From: Bostrychus sinensis
Taxonomy: Eukaryota; Chordata; Actinopteri; Gobiiformes; Eleotridae
DNA: 64,000 nucleotides
Direction of reading: 5' to 3'
Assembly (NCBI GenBank): GCA_020698575.1
Contig: CM036254.1
Span: 30,222,526 to 30,286,525 of the forward strand
The notes below the pieces were generated by a model that saw only the letters and a program-made list of their open reading frames with translations, had not been told where the DNA came from and made no database searches. This document shows, piece by piece, positions 24,601-39,600 of the stretch; the first letter of the stretch is position 1, and every line of letters begins with the position of its first letter. The translations under genes and the position numbers were made by a program.

Positions 24601-27600
24601 AAACAGACTTGGTGTCACTTACATCATTAGGTATTGCCAGCTCCTGTGAACTTGTGGGGGCAGAGGCATCCAATCCTGCAAAGTAGGACAGCAGACGCTA
24701 ACAACCGCTAATAACCGCTACAGCGCTATGGATGTCTGTCACTTTCACAACATCACGACAAGCTGCCCTACTTTGTCTAGTTTCACTGTTACACTGCTAA
24801 ATATAGGAATATCAACAGTAAAGGCTAGATACAGTCATATACGTATACTGCATGTACCAACCCAAGCTCCTAAATCTAATGAATACTGGGGCTAATGCCA
24901 GAAATATTGACTTATAATATCTTCCCTAATGGAGGTTATGGTCAGCACACACGGGTATTATTTTTTCTATTAACTGTTTGCATTGACTGAAAAAAATCTT
25001 TATATTAAGAGTTTAAAGACTTGTTGGAGGCTAATCAGCTATGGAGTATTTTGTGACCATAACACAATTCATTTAGATCAGAAAAATATCTGAAACTTGA
25101 AAATTCTGCAAAGTATAAGTTTGTAGAGTAAGTTTTTTTTTTTTTTTTTTTCAATGTTTCAGCCTCCATCAAGCCTTTCAACTCTTAATCCTCAGACATC
25201 ACTATAGATGTTTTTGTCCATCATTTAGGCTTTTTTTTTTTTAGCTGGCCATCATTTTAATGCTAATGGAACAAATTTTTGTAATAAAGGCTCTCTCTTG
25301 ACAAAGTTTGGAATTCAGTTTCTTGTGCCATTAAGGGCAAAAATGTCCACTTCCAAAAAAACAAAACAAAAATTGAACAGATTAATAATTGTTCTTAAAC
25401 AACTACAGTCCTGCTCAAAACTATCACAAATTAAAGTCAGGCATTTAAAATATATACCCTTGTATGAAATGCTTGTTACAACACAAATAACAAGCATTTC
25501 ATGCAGAGGCCTATAATGGGGAAATGATGATTTTAGTATTTTAGAAGTGAATGAATGAGAGATGTAAAGGACAAATTTGACTATTTTTCCTTTTATATAA
25601 CAGAATACATCATTACTTGTTGCAATTGCAAAGACATTAAGATGTGGTTTTAATGGAAGTCAAGTTTCCTGGCTTCATTATATTATATAGCAAAAAAAAA
25701 AAAAAAGAATTTCATCCACTGGTCAACAGTGGAAAAACATTTGAACCTGAAGGAAAATGTCACTACTTTTTATCCAAATGAAATGCTGATATTGCAAAAT
25801 GTACAATTTTACACTGTAAGTGCAAAAAGATTAAAAAAAAAAAGGGGGTATTAATGTGAGTCAATGGGGCATTTTTGTCCACTAATGACACAAGAGGGTA
25901 GGGAATTTCAATCTGATGCTGCACAAAAACTAATAATGCACAAAAGTCAACATTTTAGATAATCTTCAACCTACCCAAGACCCATTAAAAATGACTATGA
26001 CCCCCATCATCAGTTTTATGGAGAAAAAAAAATTGTTTGTTCTTTAATAACATGAATAACAACAGTGACTTTACGTATTTAAAATGGCATTTAAAGGATA
26101 AAAAAATCTCAAAATTATTGAATGTCTGATAGTTATAGCAGGACTGAAGTAATTATGTAAAAAAAATATTAATCTATTCACTTTTTATAGCAGTTTTTGG
26201 AAGTGGACATTCTTGTCCTTAATGACACAAAAGGGTAATAAATTAAAGTGACACCTGAGGGTTTATATATAGTTTTTGGGGCAGATAAATAGGAAATGTA
26301 TTTTTGGAACCAGGAGGTCACCAGTCACTGTTAAGGTCCATAACATTAAGATTTTAGAGAGCTTGGTCTTATAACAAAAATTTATACTTTTTATTTAAAA
26401 AAAAATAATAATAAAAAAAAAAAGATGAAGGGAAAAAAAATAACATTTGCTCAACGTTGTGGCTCAGATTGTAAAGTCCTGAGTACTACTCATCCACCAC
26501 CACAACATCAATTGTTTGACAGATAAAAAGCAAAACAATCTAAAATAAAATCATGTCAGTTTGAATGTTTGTGGCACACTGGAGATTGGGTTGGCATCTG
26601 CACACATCCACAGCACTACAGTATAGCACACAGTATAAGTCTATGGCACATACAACACTGAATCAGTCCTATGTATTGTTGCAGTGTTCGAGAGTTAGTG
26701 GAGTGTATGAGAGTTGGGGTCAGAGGTCAGGGGCGGATTTGGCCGAGACAGTGTTAGACATGTTGAGGGGAAATGTTGCAGAGGTGAAGGACTGGGGGTC
26801 GAGATCAGGATTTGATTTTTGGAAACGGGAAGATTGGGCAAAATGGAGCTGAAGTCTGAAGTTTGTCTGAGAGGAAGTGAGAAATGAACAATATTTACAT
26901 GTAAATATTTAGCATTTTTCACTTTTCCCTCTCAACGTTATGTTCATCAGGTATCTTCAGTTGTGTGTGTGTTTTGATCTCATCTTTTCCAAGGCGTAAT
27001 AAATGAACGTTTGGTCAGTAGCTTCTCTTGTCCTACAATAACACTAAAGCTTTTTGTTTTTAATAATTCATGGTATTTCATTCATTCATTTGTCTTCTTC
27101 CACTTATTCCTGTTATGGGCCTTAGGCGGGGTACACCCTGGACAGTGGCCAGTTAGTTGCAGGGCTGACCCAATGTAATGTTCTGTACTGTACTCTATAT
27201 TTCACTGTACAACACAACAGAAATAAGTCTTGATTGACTTAAGAAAGCTACTAATCAGGTCGGCTGTTGATAGAGCCATTCGCCCACTGACCAGAAGATT
27301 GGCAGATAGATCCCTGCTACCAGCATTGAGTACTGCCGTTGTGTCCTTAGGCAAGGCTCTTCACCCACCTTGCCTTCAGTGTCTGTGGCACTGGTGTAAA
27401 AATGTGATAAAGGCTGTTTCCAACCTTTTTTTTTTTTTTTTTTTTTTGACCCTCTGATCCTTTAAAATAAAAATAATAAAGAATAATTTAAATGTTTATT
27501 ACTTTTATTTACAACAAAGGAAAAATTATAGGAAACTGAAAAAGAAACTGAAATTTCCAGTTGTTTTTAATATCTGCATTATCTGGAAATAAATTATCAA

Positions 27601-30600
27601 ATAATTCCAAGTACTCCCTGTAATGTGCTCGTGTACTCCCAGGGGTCTCCTTACCCATGGATGGGAAAAACTGGTTTAGACAACAAAACAATGATTCAGT
27701 TGCCTTTTAGCCTTGCATCTACACTAGAAAATGGTTTCCATTTTCCATATACACAAGCTCCGCACTTGTACAAAGAAAACGAGTCCTCAGAGGAAACAAT
27801 GATGTAACAGCCTTGTTCATGTCCGCTCCCAAATATGGTAAGTCATATTTTGATAACATACCATTAGTAATAGATGTATAAAACCGTAATAATGCTCCAG
27901 AGTTTATCTGACTGTCCCCACAGGCTTCCTACAGTTATTCAAATGCTCTACTGTTTTTCACACCTCGAGTGTCTCTGTGTAGATGTGAATCAAAAACACC
28001 ATGACTGTTGCGTTTTCATGGTCAGCGTTGTCATCTAACCGGCCCCTAAGTGTGATTGTGCGTTGGTGATGGTCGGAGAGGCTGTAGATGCAGAATGGCA
28101 GCCATGTCTCCATCAGTCTGCCCCAGGGCAGCTGTGGCTATATTGAGTCTGACTGAGAAGTGAGTGAATAATTCTCCTAAATGTAAAGCAACTTTGAGTG
28201 TCTAGAAAAGCACACTATAAGACTGATGCATGATTATTTTACTGCCCACTGGCTTATTTGCAGATGTAGTGTTTCTATCCTTTGTCTGTTTCTAATATTT
28301 CTAGCTCTATATAAAGTGGATAAGCTTAGTCATACTAAAAACCCAGTGTTAACCCCAGAGCCATGTCACTACCCTCTAACCCATCTTCAGGGTCTTGATC
28401 TTTGGTTACAGTTTCTCTAAACATAAACTCAAATGCCCTCAGTGCCTGAAGTTAAACTCTGTATTCAAATGTAATTCAACTGTCAAAGTTGGCAAAGTCC
28501 TTTATTTCTGTCCTGGCATGCAACCACCAAAGGCTGTATCTGACCGAACATGTGTCTGACAATAGTCTACAGCAATGCTATTTCAGTACCACCACACAAA
28601 AAACTTGTCTTTCCAAGAATGGTCTTTAATTGACTAAAATGGGCCAAAACTAAACCAAGGAGTTAACTAGGGATCAACGCAGAAAAATGCATCACAAAAT
28701 AATGCCTGCCTAAACCAGGACAAATCCAGGACTAAACCAGGCCTAAAACATGTTAGAACCAGGTCTAAACCAGGACAAATACAGGACAAAACTAAGCCTA
28801 ATCCATGTCTAAACCAGGTCTGAACCATGACTAAACCAGGACTAAACAAGGACTAAACCAGGTCTAAACCTCTGATGCATAAATAAATAACATTATGTTA
28901 AAATAAAGCAATAATCTGCACAATTCATCATAAAAGCTCCTTTTGTGTAGGCAGTATAAGCCCTTTATTGTAAGTTGCCCCTGAGTGCACAGAAAATCGC
29001 TCGTGTGGGAGGGATGCAGTCAGATGTCAGAACTAGAGAGTGAAATAAAATGCAGTTCTTTTAAATATATTTGAGACTCTTTGTTCCATGCAATTTTGAT
29101 TTATAGAATTAGGGTACAATGACATCTTATCATCAGTTCAATATAAAATGAAGTGTGTGTGCAGGCATATGAGGGCAGAGCCTGGTTAGTAAACGTTAGT
29201 GAATGTGTCAACATTTAGCCGTTTTCTTTAAGGTAGCAGTTCGCGTGTATAATTATCACATAAGCTAAAAGCTGCATAATAGAAGTTTGTCAAACTATCT
29301 TTGAATTTAAACCATCAATCATCACTAATTCCACTTTAAAAAGTTCACTTTAGTAAATGGAGCTGACTCAGATCTGTGTGCTATTAATTTAAAAATATAA
29401 TAACAATAACCATTCATTTCTGTCATCTAAAATGGTCTAAATTAATGTTTTGGTTACAGGTTAGAATAACTTACACCAAAAATCAAGTGTTATGGCCCCC
29501 TTAAATTTAAAACTCAACCTAACTCTAATCTTAACCCTAAAACACTAAAAAATCGCTAAAAATTGTTGAAGTAATAGTTTTTAAACAGGTATATTACTGT
29601 AATTAATTTCAAACTGAATTTCTTTTTATGTATTTAATTTAGACAACCTCTGGGGGCCCCCTGCAGTACCTCACAGACTCCCAAGGGGCCCTGGACCCCA
29701 CTTTGGGAACCACTGACTGTAAGTCATTGGTTCCCAAAGTGGGGTCCAGGGCCCCCTGGGGGTCCGCAAAGGTACTACAGGGGGGCCCCCAGAGGCTGTC
29801 TATATTTCAATTTCAATTTGAATTTATTATTATTTTTTATTATTATTTCAGACACATGGTTTTGGTTCATAAAAACAAATAAAAAATACAAAAATATAAA
29901 AAGTCAATGAAAATATTAAGTACCTAAAACATTAAGTACATAAAAAAACATTTGAAATTAATTACAGTTGTTTACTTGTTTTAAAATATTATTTTAAAAC
30001 AACTTTTAGTCTATAATCATTGTTTTTGTAATGTTTTTATAAAAAAAAAAAAAAACATATGGAGAAAAACATGGCAGAATCTTTTGAATAGAGTGAAGTT
30101 TTATCGTTGGGGGTCCACTGAGGGATTTTCGGAAATTTAAGGGGGCCACAACAGTCTTGACTTTGGGAATGGCTGACTTACACTATTAAGTATTAATTAC
30201 GTATTAGTGAATTAATAGTAACCAGTTAATTGATTGTTTATAAACAACACTGAGTTATAAACATTGTTATTGATGTTTAATTCTTTCTTTAGTAATAAGC
30301 TCATGTAAATCAGTAGCAAAATTTTAATCATCAGTGGAGATTCAGGATCTATAAACTGTTTATTTTAATTACATTCTTATTAATGCTTTACTGCTTGATA
30401 GTGGTGAGATATTCTAAAGTGTTACCAATGTTTTTATTTTGCTCTCTCATAATTATGAATGTGTAAAAATGCAAATTTTGTAACCAAACTGTGACTGCAA
30501 GTTATCAATACGTCGCTCGTAGAAGGGTCTACTGGCCAAACATGAATACATTATGACTTGGGATGAGATAGGGCCACATTGTAGTTGAATATGTGGCAAA

Positions 30601-33600
30601 GTTTTTTGAAACTTTTCATGATTTGTCTTTTCAAACAGAAGACTGCGATACAAAAGGCGAGATCACAGGTCGGCGGAGCTTGTCATGTACAGCCACCTCT
30701 TACAGAAGCTGTGACTGTGTGAAAATGGAGATATGCTGTGGTTGGATCTGAGTGGCAGGGTTGTGCTGGTGCTGGTGATGGTGATGATGATGGTGATGGT
30801 GATGGTGATGGTGAGGAGTGGAGTGGACTTCCCCGGGAGCCGTGGGTACGTACCAGGGAAGGTGGGGTTGCTCTGCCCAAGGGAGGGGAAGGGGATATGC
30901 TGCATAGCCAACTGGTGAAGCTTGGTCAACTGCAGGGTAGGAAGGAAGTTAGAGCTAACCAATCAAAAGTGGATTATTTTTCAGAGGAGCCCAGAGCTAC
31001 AATAAACACACACAGAGACAATCTTCACAAACAGCACACAAAGATGGTGTCAGTTCCAAGTTGAGAATTCATTTCTTCAGACAGAGACAGAGAAAGGAGA
31101 AAAAAAAAAAAAAAAGGAGGCAGGCTCCACACACAGTCATCTGCAAACACCGGCTGTGTCCAAACACCCACAGTCCCTATAGTGCGCTGTAGAGAGTGAG
31201 AATGAGATTTGGTTTTGGTGTCCAAATGGTGGTTTCAATTTAGAGCACTCGACTTTCTAAGTAAGAAATCGTCTATTGCTGAGATATTGATGTTAAGGCT
31301 AAAGGCAAACTGGTAGCACAACAAATAGGCCTGAAGCAATTTCTATTCTCTAAGCATTACTAGTTAAGGCCAGTGACTACACAAGGCCTAAATCTAGACT
31401 AAAACTGGACTAAACTTGGACTAAACCAAGCCAGGACTAAGCCAGTGCTAAATGTGAACTAATGTGGGACTAAACCAGCACATAACCAGGACTAACTATG
31501 ACTAAACCAGAAATAAGCTAGGACTAAACCAAGTCTAAGTCAAAACACGTCACCAGGAAAATATCAGGAGTAAGCTAGGTCTAAACCAGGTCTAAACTAA
31601 TCAGATTTAAACCAGCACATAACCAGGACAAAACCTGAACTTAGCCATAACTAAACCAGGACAAAACGAGCACATAACCCGGACCAAATTATAAGCTCTA
31701 AAGTGTGCCTAAACCAGGACTAAACAGCGGTCTATAAATATCTGACACCTGACCAGAAGAAGCCTGCATAGCACAGCCTGCTTTCACTGTCAAATGTGGG
31801 CCAAAAGTGGTCAAGAATTCTGCCAGAACTTGGTCTAAGAACTTGGTCTGTCAAATACTCTAATATATTTACTTCTAAATACTTAATAAGTAAATATAAG
31901 ACTGACTGAGGGTTGATTTATTACATTTGGAAACAGGACTTTCTTGTTTATTCATATCTATAAATTTAGCAATGAATCAATACCAAAGTATCAAAACTTT
32001 TGATACTGACACAATTATTTCTTGTATTGAGACCAAAAAGTGTTCTGCTGCTCCAGTGGCATAAATGTGCCATAATATATCACATGTATGTAAATAGCAC
32101 TTTATAATTCACAAAACTCAATACAGAAAAAAAAAAAAAAATGTTTTTTTTTTTTTTAAACATACAGTGATAAATCGCAGGTTATCTTGTGCAATATATA
32201 TCGACAATCGCAATATTGTGATATTTTTGCCTCAGGTCGGTGTTTTCACATGCCTCTGACTAAAACAAATCGCTATTCGTAAAAAAAAAAATTATATTTA
32301 TCCTAGAACTTTTATTGATTTTCTACTTCATTTTAACACTTTTATTGTTTCTAAATAAACAACTTTGGCTCTGCTTCTAAGGTATGTGTGAACTGTTGTG
32401 GCATATACTTTTATATTTGTAACCGTTACTGTGTTTTGTTCTGTCTGTGTTTGTGCCAAAAATTGTCCTTTTAAGGGACCAACAAAGTTTTCTGATTCTG
32501 ATTCTGTGAGGCCTGCATCACGTATCATGAGGTACCTTGTGATTCCCAGCCCTAAATATAACATCTTTCGAGGTTCGGGGTTGAACATTTCTGATTGCAG
32601 CTGTAGTTCCTCACTGATTTTTTTATCTCTAAAGGACAAGTAGGCCAAAACACACAAAGACAAATATCCTTGTACATGTAGCCAGAGCCCCGACTTGTCA
32701 TTTTTCCTAATTTCTTGCCATCAAACACTCAAAAACCACCTTGCCTGTGATACAACTGTTGCAATCTCCTGTAGAGACTGAGGGGTCAAGGACACAGCCA
32801 TCTTTCTTCCACACAGCCACTCACAGGAAAAACCACCACAATGATTTACCTTCATTTTCAATTCAACGCTGCTACTGTTTGTTAGTGTGAGTCTTGTCAA
32901 CAGATCAGGGTTAGTCAAGTTTCACATTTGCAGAGTACGGGAACGACACAGAGAGGGCGTTGTGTAAGAAGAAAGGAGTGGGTGGGAGAAGGGGTCCAAA
33001 GGGTCAATGTCACACGGCTTTGGAGAGAAGAACTTACATCTTGATGTGCGAGCGCATACTGGCCAGGAATGGCAAAGGCCTGGCGGGAACAAGGAGAGAA
33101 GTGTGAGACATGTGTTATACAGATGTAACAGGCTACAACATGTCTGAAATATAGGATCTGATGAGATGGGTTATGGAAACTGACATGTTTGAGGATATAC
33201 GCTGCCTTTAGGACTGCTTATTTCCTTACTGACAGTTATTTTTGATGTTTTAGGGTGCAATCACATTACAATTGCCTGAGTTAAATGGGAATTGTGGTTG
33301 AGAATTATATAAACACTTTTTTTTCTGAGTTAAATGAACACTTTAAAGTGAAGTGAAACATGGGAACAATGTCACGCATGACCTTTTAAAGAAACTCATT
33401 CCCATCATCATCTATACAAATTGGCAGTCTTGGCTTCTTTGACGGCTAGTTCAATAAATGTTATACATTTATTTGTGTGTGAATGTATTAAATGAATATG
33501 ATTTATTATTCAATAAAACAGCTCTAAATGTTGCATTCTGGAAACAAAGGTTGGTTATCAAAAAAAGGAAAATTAACCTTAATTTAAAAAAAAATCAATA

Positions 33601-36600
33601 TATAACATGGCCTTGTCCATATCAGTTCATGACTCAGAGGAGCAGTGATTACACATGATTTGCATCAACTTGACATAATGTATTACTCCAACCAACTGCC
33701 CTGTCCAAAGAAATTTAATCTGAACTGAGCATTATAATCATGTTTTACATCAACACATGGTACTTATTGATACTGTATTAGTTTCTCTCAGTCCGTGTGA
33801 AATATTTCAGACTGGAATGTAAATCTGCTTAAAGTATCTCAGGACACTGAAATAAAAAATGTATTTTATCATAAAAATATGGATCATGGATCTGATCCTT
33901 GCAAAAACAACATATATTTAACACTGCTGAATTTGCTGTGTATCCTACTGAGCTAACATCTCTCCATATGTCTACCATAGAGTCAGAGCTACCTAACCTA
34001 CTGAGCTAACACATCTCCATATGTCTACCATAGAGTCAGATCTACCTAACCTACTGAGCTAACACATCTCCATATGTCTACCATAGAGTCAGATCTACCT
34101 AACCTACTGAGCTAACATCCCACTTTGCAGCCTTTTTGACTGGTGCATGTGTAAAAATCCATTCCGCTCACACACTTCTCTAATGCTTATAGATTTGAAT
34201 TTCATCTAAATGTCATCTGCGTTTTTTCAGCTCTTTGAACACGGCCCTGAAATCCAATAACATCAACAGATGTGGGGCAGGTCACAGCGCTGTGAGCCAA
34301 ATTCAGGCCAACGCCCACCACTTTGTTCACCACATCTTTAAGCTTCACCTTCATAGAGTTATTATTAATGTGAATGGCTGTTATTCACACATTCAAACTT
34401 CCTGTGATTTAATGTCATCATTACCTAATCACAGAGCTTACAACCGTTGCTGGATAATTACACAAATGAGTCCCTCTAGTGGAGAAAATATGGCTAATGA
34501 TCAGGCCAATGGCAAAATCTATGACAAGACAAGACAAGAATGACAAGATCTATTCAGATATGTTTTGGAAAATCACTTCATGCTTCTCGTTTTGAATTGT
34601 TATTTTTGGGGGGAGCTTAAAAAATAGTGCAGGCAAAGGGTTGAATGAGTTGAATGATAATGCAGTGTACATTTGGCCTTGTTTCTATACGAGGTAGCTC
34701 CAGAGGAAGATGTACTTACTCTGTACTCAAGTAAAAGTACAGGTAGCACTTTGGAATAACTACTAACACTATTAAGCCTTAGTTAAGTATTAATAACCAG
34801 TTAATAATATTAACTATTCACGCAAGTGTTCATACAATTTTTAATCAAGAATTTCCCATGACCTTTCCAAGACCCAAAGAATGACTTACACATTAATAAG
34901 TAGGATTCAAAATGTCCAACGTAGTACATTAGAAACATACTTTTTCTGCAATTTAATTTGTTAAAATTGGAAATTTTACTAATTTTACTGACTTAGAGCC
35001 TACACCAGTGATTAAAAGATAATTATGTTAGGTAAGTTGGTTCAGAATGCAAGATGGCGACATAGATTTGTTTTTTTTTTTGTTTTGTTTTTTTTGTTTT
35101 TTTTTTTTGTTCCCGCAGGTTAACTAGTACTGGACGAATGTTATGCGGTTTAAATTTCCAAAATTTCTACAAAACTTTACTCAAAAATATAAAATTCCAA
35201 AACTTTTCAGGGCCAGGAAATTGTATTTTAAAATTCCATGATTTTTCCAGGTTTTCCATGACTGTACAGACCCTGTAATGTACTTGTACAAAGCTTTACT
35301 TCAACAAAAACATAGTGTTATAAACATTGTTATTAATGTTTAATTCTTGAGTAATAAGCCCATGCAAATCAATGCAAAAATCAATCTTAATTCAGTTATC
35401 TATAAACAATTTATTGATTAAAGGTTTTTTTTAATAGTTTTGGACATATTTGCCTTATTATTTCACGTTTCAAAACTTTAAATAATGCGTAAGTATGGAA
35501 AAAGTTTTTTTTTTTTTTTTGGAGAGTTGTTACTTTGACTTTGCCAAGAATGCTTGGCTGGCAACAGTAAGGAATGGAGGGAGCATAAAATTACTAATTA
35601 GCATGGCTATTAGCAACATGCCACTAACAGCTATATAAATTAGCTTTTGTAGTGACTGCAATTTAAGTTCTAAATGATCAGAACAAGTCCAGTGATGGTG
35701 TATGGGCTTTAGAAATGTGCTGGAACACTTACTGGCTTCAGGTGTCTATGTAAAGCTGTGAGAAGGGTAAAGCCTCAGCATACAGGATTACTCAAATATG
35801 CGTGAATGAAACAAAACACTTCTTCAGGTATGTTTTGAGAAGCAAATAATATTATAACATGGTAAAAAGCTCAAAAAAGTCAATTTCGCAGAATAGGGGA
35901 CCTTTCAAATATTGTTAATTACACATTTATTAATGCATTACAGCAGTTACTCTAAACTGTTGTCTCAGTACTCTTTTGAGGTTTATGAATTCTAAAATAC
36001 AATATCCTTTAGTAAAGTCAGCACTGAATTATCTTTGAGCTTTACTGTTTCCTCCTTTAGCTAAAAGCTATATTTGTAGTCCAGCGATGTTAAGATGGAT
36101 CAGGTGAGCTTTTATGTCAAAATACAATATTTTAAATGTAGATACAGTATTAGCTTTTCAGTGTGCATTCAGAGCTGAAAAACATTTATTGTAACCATGT
36201 TTTTTTTTGCAAGAAATACATTTTCATATTTTTTTCCCCCACTGGGTTATACCCTCCATCTAGTTTGTGTTTCCACTGCATGGAGCTAGCAGTGTCAGCA
36301 AGTTGTATTTCTATAGGATATAAACTATATCCCCACTATTCAAAAAATATATCATTTTCCAAGACATTTCCAGGACTCTTGACAATTTAGGATTGCATTT
36401 TCTTTTGCAACTCTAGCATCCTTCTACTCAAATATTCACTATCCCTCCTCTGTACATTATTGCAACATATATAAACTGTTTATTCATTGAAATGTTGTAA
36501 TTTCATAATAATGCATGCTTGATTACTGCTCATGCGCCAAGATTTTTTCCTTCGTATTTAAGGAAATTATTCAATCAATAGCACAGAATGATAGAAGTCA

Positions 36601-39600
36601 TTTCTGGGCTTTATTATAAAGCATTTTCACACAGGTGTGAACTAGAGCAGGGACTACACATTATAATGTTATACCATCCTAATTGCTCCTCATTTGGATA
36701 CTCACTTGTGCGGCGTGTGGCTGGGCTAGTACTGCATGGGCTCCTGCGGGCATCGCTTTGGGCCGGTAGGGAATCGTGGCTCCCTTCGGAGGAGACTGGC
36801 ATGCAAACCAAAGAAGGAGAGAGAACAAAATTCAGACAGTGCACTCAAACACAGAGAACTTTCACCAACCTGTAATGCATTTTTATAAGCCTTTTATACT
36901 GCTCTCACTATCTTTTTCAAATCAGCTGTGAATCTCATCTAAATGCTTGAGCAAAAGAAGCTTATAATACAACTGAGGATTGTTTCCACTCCTTGGTTTC
37001 TCTGAGAGGAAATGAACCGACATCTTTTTTTATGCTTCTGTAAAACCATTAAATGCTCGACTAATACAGCCATCTCTCACTCCAAGGTTTATTTGGACAG
37101 TCTGTAGTGCTGTGCTTATTTGAGTTTTAACAAGACGTTTTATTAAAGGAGCAATGTGTGAAAAATGGTAGTACAAACATAATTGTGCCCATAAGGAGAG
37201 GTGGGTGTAATGACTTCGGCCTGAAAAACACTGGATGCGTCGGATGCAGCTGCACAGACACTGGCGTCAGAGCTGCTCTGCAGAGGCGCAACGTTGTTCA
37301 CTCCAGCTGTGTGATCGACACGCTGCTGGCAGCTCCTTTTCTACCGGAAAGCCATTCAACTGTCAATATGAGTACAGCCACATATAACAGACCTATGGGG
37401 ACTATAGTTGACTCAATAGGTGTGTGTTTACCATCTCTGTAGGCTTGACATTGCAAATGCAAACCTTTTTACAAATAAGAGTAAAAGTTGTAATTCACTG
37501 TCCACCAGAGCCAGTAATCCTCCAAACTTTAATAAAACCCTCCAGTTATGTGTAGTGCTCATGGTAGTTGCAAACATGTAACAATAAATGCATATTTTCT
37601 AAGTATTTTGGCAGAAAAATGAATCCCAGTATGAGCTGCAAGCGTGAAAAATAGGCGAGGCTTTTATTTTCTAGGATGTCCACGAAGATAAAATGGCTCA
37701 GTGATGTGTTCCCTATGCTCAAGGGACACATCCATTGTACATGAGGCCTTACATTTACTCTGTTACATTTACTTGAGTAACCTTCTGAACAAATTGTACT
37801 TCTAAGAGTAGTTTTATTGCAACATTATTTGCTTTTAACTTCAACATGAATAATATTATTTTGAAGTAACAATACTCTCACTTTCATTAGAAGACATTTT
37901 TGGCTACTCTACCCACCTCTGCCTGGAAGTCAAAACTACATGTCAAGAGTATTCAGTTGCATCAAAGTGTTTTTAGCTTTTTATTTATTCATTACTTATT
38001 TTTATAGAAAATTATTATTCAAAGCTTCCATTGTACTTCCATTATGTCCATTACTACAAATGTGTTGTTGTTAATGCCTTCATGTTCCTAACGTGTTCAA
38101 AAACTCAGTTAGTAAATGAGTTATTTTTACATCTTTTGTCCGCACGCCGGAGGAGATTTTGCATTTGAATGTTTGATGGATTTGCCAAAAACCATAAAGA
38201 GTAAATGACCTCTTCTTTCAGTGTGAAAAACTGAACACTAACTGGTCTGCTATTACTGCTACACTCAATACTGCAGCTTTTACTTTCAGCCTATTATTTG
38301 CATACTTTCCATTGCCTGATTTTTGTGCTATCACTGCTTCATGCTGAGAATTGAAAGAAGCTAAAAACAGAAAGAAAGAATAAGGAAGTTGTGGTAAAAC
38401 TAAAGAACTCAGGGCCAAAGAGGGTACTGTAGGTTGGTGCCTGATGCAGCCTCTGGGTAAAACGTAAAATTAATGATTTAAAATATCTCAAAAAACAACT
38501 CAAAAAAGTGGTTTCTGTTGACCATAGTCTGCGCTGAGCCTGGTTAATATATGCTAATGCTAGTACAAACTGCATCTGGAAAATTATAGTGGAACAATGC
38601 AACTTTGCTTGTTTAATTGCTGTTTTGGTCACATTTTACTCTACTGAGCTCTCCCTAAACACATCACAAGTCCAGTTGTTTGTTTTGTATTCCAATCATT
38701 AGCTTGTTGTTTGGCTAACCAGGATGTGTCGCTCTCTTGCAAGACCTGACACTTCAGGGACACCGGGTCAGTTCTCCCATTCTTGAAAGGCTGTTTTATT
38801 CACCAAAATATACCAGGGGGAGGTACAGGAGGCTTTATTCATCCTGCAACAGCTCATTCTGCCATTACCTTGACTCAAAAACAATATTATTCCCATTTAA
38901 AGATTTTAGTTTTATGGTAACAACTTGTTTAGTATTGTATAGAATATTCATTTTCTTTCACCTATTCCCATTTACTTTGGGCTTAGGGCAGGGGTCCACC
39001 CTAGGGAATGGCCAGTTAGTCGTTGGGCTAACACTTAGAGACATAGACTGAGGTTTAGGTTGATTGATATGGGTTTTTATATGGCCAATGCAGATTTTTA
39101 AAAAATTCAGAGCAACCGATGGCCAATTAACACTTCCGATTTTTGGGGCTGATTTAAGAGCCAATTTTCTTAATTTTATGAAAGAAATGTATTAATGTAG
39201 ACATTTGTTTTTAGTAAGTGCTGCGCAAGAGGGAGCTTGTGGGGAGCTCCAAAATCCATTGGGATGTTTTGTTCTTTTGAGGTTCTATGCCAAAGAAAAG
39301 AGAAACGCAAGATGTCCAAAACTATTTAAAAAAGCCTGAAAAAAGCATAAGATAATAACTATGGACTGTCAGAGCATTCTAACAAAGAGTGTCAAGTCTT
39401 TAAAGTTAATTAACAACAATTGCTATATCCAACTTGTGTCAAAACTCGCTCTTTCTCCAAATCTACACTTAGCTACAGTCATGCTTCTGCTGTTAGACAA
39501 TGAGACATACAATGCAGCACATCTCTAAATATAGTGAACAGTCTGTAACTGTGAGCGTTTGCACCTGTCTCGGCCTCATACACAGTGTTGTTTCTGCCTT

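Larger units (their letters stand above)
24676..30853. other. pcbp4 intron 9: long, repeat-bearing
   Basis: It contains an interrupted SINE (27207-28225), a GTTTAGTCCTGG-type array (28650-28870, complement strand), an inverted repeat (29642-30184) and AT-rich unique DNA. About 25800-26250 has a loose repetition of ATGACACAAGAGGGTAGGGA / ATGACACAAAAGGGTAATAA. No exon was recognised. Confidence 0.6.

Noticed and set aside
30733..31064. Plus-strand frames with VMVMVM or DGDGDG runs
   Set aside because: Translations of the GGTGAT microsatellite and antisense of exon 9.
33945..34118. Possible CRISPR-like array
   Set aside because: The units are contiguous 53-bp tandem copies without unique spacers, in a vertebrate intron.
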